Source: Apostichopus japonicus
Taxonomy: Eukaryota > Echinodermata > Holothuroidea > Aspidochirotida > Stichopodidae
Length of the DNA: 64,000 bases
NCBI RefSeq assembly: GCF_037975245.1
Contig: NC_092576.1
Span: 446,501-510,500, forward strand
Reading direction: 5' to 3'
Below are positions 61,200-64,000 of this stretch, piece after piece. Made by a program: the position numbers and the translations under genes. Under the pieces are notes generated by a model. It was given only the letters and a program-made list of their open reading frames with translations. It was not told the DNA's origin and searched no databases. Each line of letters begins with the position of its first letter. The stretch's first letter is position 1.

Positions 61200-61542
61200 C
61201 ATTTACTTCTACCTGATACCCCACAACTACGTGGCTTGTATTTTCCATACAAGAATAGTTCCCTTCGTTCGATAAAGAGACGTTTCTGATATGTAATGAC
61301 TAATCCGATGGTATTAATTCACTATTTATTGGATTGATTGGATATAAATTTGCAAATAAAGTGTGGTTATTGTGATGCCATCTTCGTGAACTATAATGCG
61401 CTACATCCTCTCTAGTAGAACAATTCAGAATCAGGTCGTCGTGAAGATTAACAGTTATTGTTTGTCCAAGATTTATATCCGCAATGACGTGATAAATAAC
61501 ATCCAATATGACGAAAATGTTCACCACTGAAATGAAAGGCAA
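61200..61542 (-). pseudogene. Ig-like exon A with in-frame stop
   Basis: From the acceptor (tttcatttcag, exon from 61526) to the donor at 61200 it is 327 nt, a multiple of three. LILNCS supplies the first Cys, RRWHH the core Trp and NEGNYSC the second Cys. The TAG at 61302-61300 falls between SELIPSD and SLHIRNVSLS, where an Ig strand normally continues. ATG 61542 gives a plausible signal peptide, so it could be the first exon. Confidence 0.65.
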
Positions 61543-61578
61543 TCATCTTGTACTATCTCTTCTATGTACTGTGATTGA

Positions 61579-61586
61579 TGACGTCA
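61579..61586. promoter_or_regulatory. CRE palindrome upstream of Ig exon A
   Basis: TGACGTCA within gatgacgtcactttttc, 37 bp upstream of the exon A ATG. The same 17-mer context occurs at about 31791. Confidence 0.4.
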
Positions 61587-61599
61587 CTTTTTCACGACA

Positions 61600-64000
61600 G
61601 GCAACGTTTTCTTGTATAAAATCAGTGATATTGGTAATGTCTGTCCGTTCCTTTGTAAAGAACGAAGATAATCTGCCTGTAATCAATTGGCTGATAGGAA
61701 TATTAAAAGATGTCCGGGATTCTATTATTACCTCCACGAAAGTGTCCGTATTCTGATGGTTTGTTACAATGTTTCTAGACGGAGAGTTATGATTTCTTTC
61801 TTTATCGAAATCTTACTTTTATCTTTCTACTTGAAGCTTTTAGTCTCTCAACACGTTAGAATGTTACTTACTCTGGGGGATATATTTGTCGTTTATGTGT
61901 GGGATATATACACTGACTGTTCTACAGCTGTGCAAAAACAGTGTAATTGAGAAAATCTGTGAATAAAAACAACTGATGTTCTAGGTGGAAAGTTCAAACA
62001 ACGATGTGTGAATTAAAGATCAATAACAATGACAAACAGAGAAGAGAAAATGAAAATCATATTGCATACCTGGCAGTTGTATCGACATCTGAGAATGACA
62101 ACTGATATTCTAGATTGAGAGTGAAAACTACGACGGGTTACTCACAGAGCAATAGTAAGTTAAAATAACATTGCCTACTTGGCAATTGTATTGACATTAT
62201 GATAAGCACCATTAGCCGCGTGTGTTATTTTAGGTGTACGTTTACTTGTCACGATGACAATGCACTGAAAGATAATATGGGGGCAACATGTTTTGGTATG
62301 AGAAATTCAGTGGCTTGACTATAATCGATCTGAAAAAAAGTCAAATGCTGTAGTTTACGTCTTTGCTTGGTGCAACTGTGAACAATTATAGTATTAAAAG
62401 TGTCACTTTGAAAATCTAGTAATCAAATGCTTTAAAATACTCAATCGTTAAAATCTTTACTAATTGAACATCAAATAGGGTTCCATATACTCATAGCTGG
62501 TACAGTAATTATTGTTCATGTCCTGTCACGAACATGAAGTAGTAATTAATGATGTACGGTTGTGGGACATGAACAGTAGTTGTTGTACCAACCATTTAGT
62601 TCATTAATACGCGATTCTAAAAGGAAGTAGTATCTATTCGTTTTATGCTATACTAGGTCAGGTATACATCCAAAATGACATTTCTTCGCTCTCGGCAGGA
62701 CGAATCGGCGTAATACAAAAGAGGTGTGAACTGGAATCAAGCGGTACCGAACCTCCTGTACTTCATCTCGTAGGAGTTCTCATCTTCATATACTATTTGT
62801 ACAGTCGCGCAGTTCTTTGCCTTACATGGGAAAAAGTTAACAGCTTTGCAGTTGTACAGTGCCACCTGTACCCAAAGTAGTAATTACTGATGCACGGTTG
62901 AGGGCCATGAACAGTATATAGTAGTTGCTGTATCAGCCATGAGTATCGGCTTAATAGGGAGATTTGAGGAAACGCATTTAACACTTTTAGTAATTGGAAT
63001 TCCTAGTTTCGTATCCAAAAGAAACTGCGTAAGAAAACCCAATGAAGTTTACATTCCAACCTTTCCCCGTTTTCATTGATCTCCACTTCAGGTTTTAACC
63101 TTACTGCAAAGATATTCGTCATGGTGTAATTATGTCATTCTTTAGTTAAATGTGTTGATTTGTCACACATTCGTTAGTTTGTCGTGGATATTTGTCTCAT
63201 GTATGTGCACTATCAGTTTACATTCCGAAAATTTCCCCCTTTGTTTATTTAATGGAGGATCGAGATGGTTTGACAGGATGGATTGAGTAAACGAGTAGGA
63301 TAGTAGTGGATGGAATGCTGGTGTGGCTCGGAGGAATTGGATAGGTGGGGTGGGTTGAGGTCATAATACTACGAGCATGGGCAAGCTGAGTGAAGAAAAG
63401 TGCAGGAAAGAGTGGAAGTAGTGCTAAGGTGGGTGGATGGAGGGGAATGGTAGGGGAATGGTAGGGTGGGATAGGGCTATGTTAAGATTACGTTTTCTCT
63501 GTTTTGCGGTGTTCACTTTCTAGAAGAGGAGGGTGCATTGGCGATTCGCCCTCGCAAGTGCTAAAAAAGCCCTCCTAAAGTACAATTACGAGTGCGAAAA
63601 ATAAAAGGGAAATAAAAGAAAATCACCCTCGTTATATCAGGTGTCTGTGTAAAATTAATTGTGACATGCGTTTGCTTTAGCTAGGGTTTGCAGTTGCTGC
63701 GCGAATCGCACAAACAGTTCTCACAATCCCGCATCAAATTTGATCAAATTTGAAACAGTGCGGGAGGGTTGCGCAAAATCACCGGGAACTTTTCGCACAG
63801 TCACTGGCAAATTACGGCCTCCACGAAGCAATTTCAGTACCAGCGACAATAACCTAAAATCCCCACAAATCTCCGACCACATGGTAGCCTTACTTCACAC
63901 TGCGTCAACATGGAAAATGTAGCCTAACCATCGGTTTGCAAAAAAAAAAGAAAAGCGTAGCTTAGTTTACAACTTTCAATTTGCTGGGAATCGGCATTTG
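61600..64000. other. no recognised gene; local repeats at 62500-62945
   Basis: An inverted repeat (ggtacagtaattattgttca and tgaacagtagttgttgtacc, about 62499-62593) and a direct copy of its right half (gtagtaattactgatgcacg, about 62877-62945) are visible. A GGATGG/GTGGG-rich stretch lies at 63240-63480. Nothing else is assigned. Confidence 0.5.

Larger units (their letters stand above)
57183..61542 (-). pseudogene. Ig-domain transmembrane receptor locus (three Ig-like exons, one TM exon)
   Basis: In minus-strand order: Ig-like exon A (61542-61200), B (60102-59802), C (about 58077-57758), TM exon (57305-57183). A starts with a signal-peptide-like MPFISVVNIFVILDVIYHVI. B and C are paralogous (HYF-x-...-SCYV-...-W). 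The TM exon encodes QIAIISTICFIFASTLACVL then KRG. Phase 1 boundaries recur at A, B and TM, as usual for Ig exons. Such proteins are cell-surface receptors; the ligand is unknown, and no close family is recognised. A has an in-frame TAG, and B and C have frame shifts before their C-terminal strands, so the locus is probably a pseudogene. Because the sialyltransferase gene is free of indels, general assembly noise is a weaker explanation. The LINE fragment at 58.5-59.3 kb lies in the intron between B and C. Confidence 0.65.

Overview
This is a eukaryotic, AT-rich, repeat-dense animal genome window with spliced genes and no prokaryotic features. A vertebrate-type alpha-2,8-sialyltransferase gene, P2X7-type intracellular-domain genes, a THAP gene and an Ig-domain membrane receptor, together with abundant hAT, Penelope-like, LINE and SINE elements, suggest a marine invertebrate deuterostome, possibly an echinoderm. 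The species cannot be fixed from the sequence alone.

Genes. (1) 0.3-3.7 kb: two divergent two-exon genes of the P2X7 intracellular (zinc-binding) domain family, both carrying frame lesions. A third, decayed first exon lies at 27.6 kb. (2) 7.8-8.0 kb: first exon of a THAP zinc-finger gene on the minus strand, with a possible later exon at 6.5-6.7 kb. (3) 37.7-46.5 kb, minus: a complete three-exon ST8Sia-type sialyltransferase (352 aa, all splice phases agree, all four sialylmotifs present). It is the only clearly intact gene here. (4) 57.2-61.5 kb, minus: an immunoglobulin-domain transmembrane receptor locus with three Ig-like exons and one transmembrane exon. It carries an in-frame stop and frame shifts, so it is probably a pseudogene. 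CRE palindromes (TGACGTCA) or a close variant lie about 118-132 bp upstream of the ATG in the three P2X7-type genes and the THAP gene.

Mobile DNA. 10.9-23.5 kb holds three related copies (A, B, C) of a 2.0-2.2 kb hAT-like non-autonomous element. A and B are inverted about a 5 kb spacer and share a nested hAT insertion that C lacks. More hAT elements with exact 8-bp target duplications lie at 28.26-29.14 (with antisense transposase remnants), 32.01-33.40 (with a second element nested inside) and 36.17-37.54 kb. The last has a pre-insertion site preserved in a duplicate at 9.4 kb. A 5'-truncated Penelope-like element sits in a (TA)n tract at 9.9-10.4 kb. LINE fragments lie at 53.6-55.1 and 58.5-59.3 kb.

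Most unusual content. (a) Hammerhead-ribozyme-like motifs just after the Penelope-like ORF (10.29 kb) and, in duplicate on both strands, inside a perfect 165-bp palindrome (51.65-51.82 kb). (b) A SINE family whose head is the 5' end of U2 snRNA. One copy (3.74-3.95 kb) has a 16-bp target duplication, and an 80-bp tandem array of U2-like heads fills 34.2-35.2 kb. (c) Long fold-back elements and microsatellites, including a 315-bp (ATGG)n tract at 15.4 kb.
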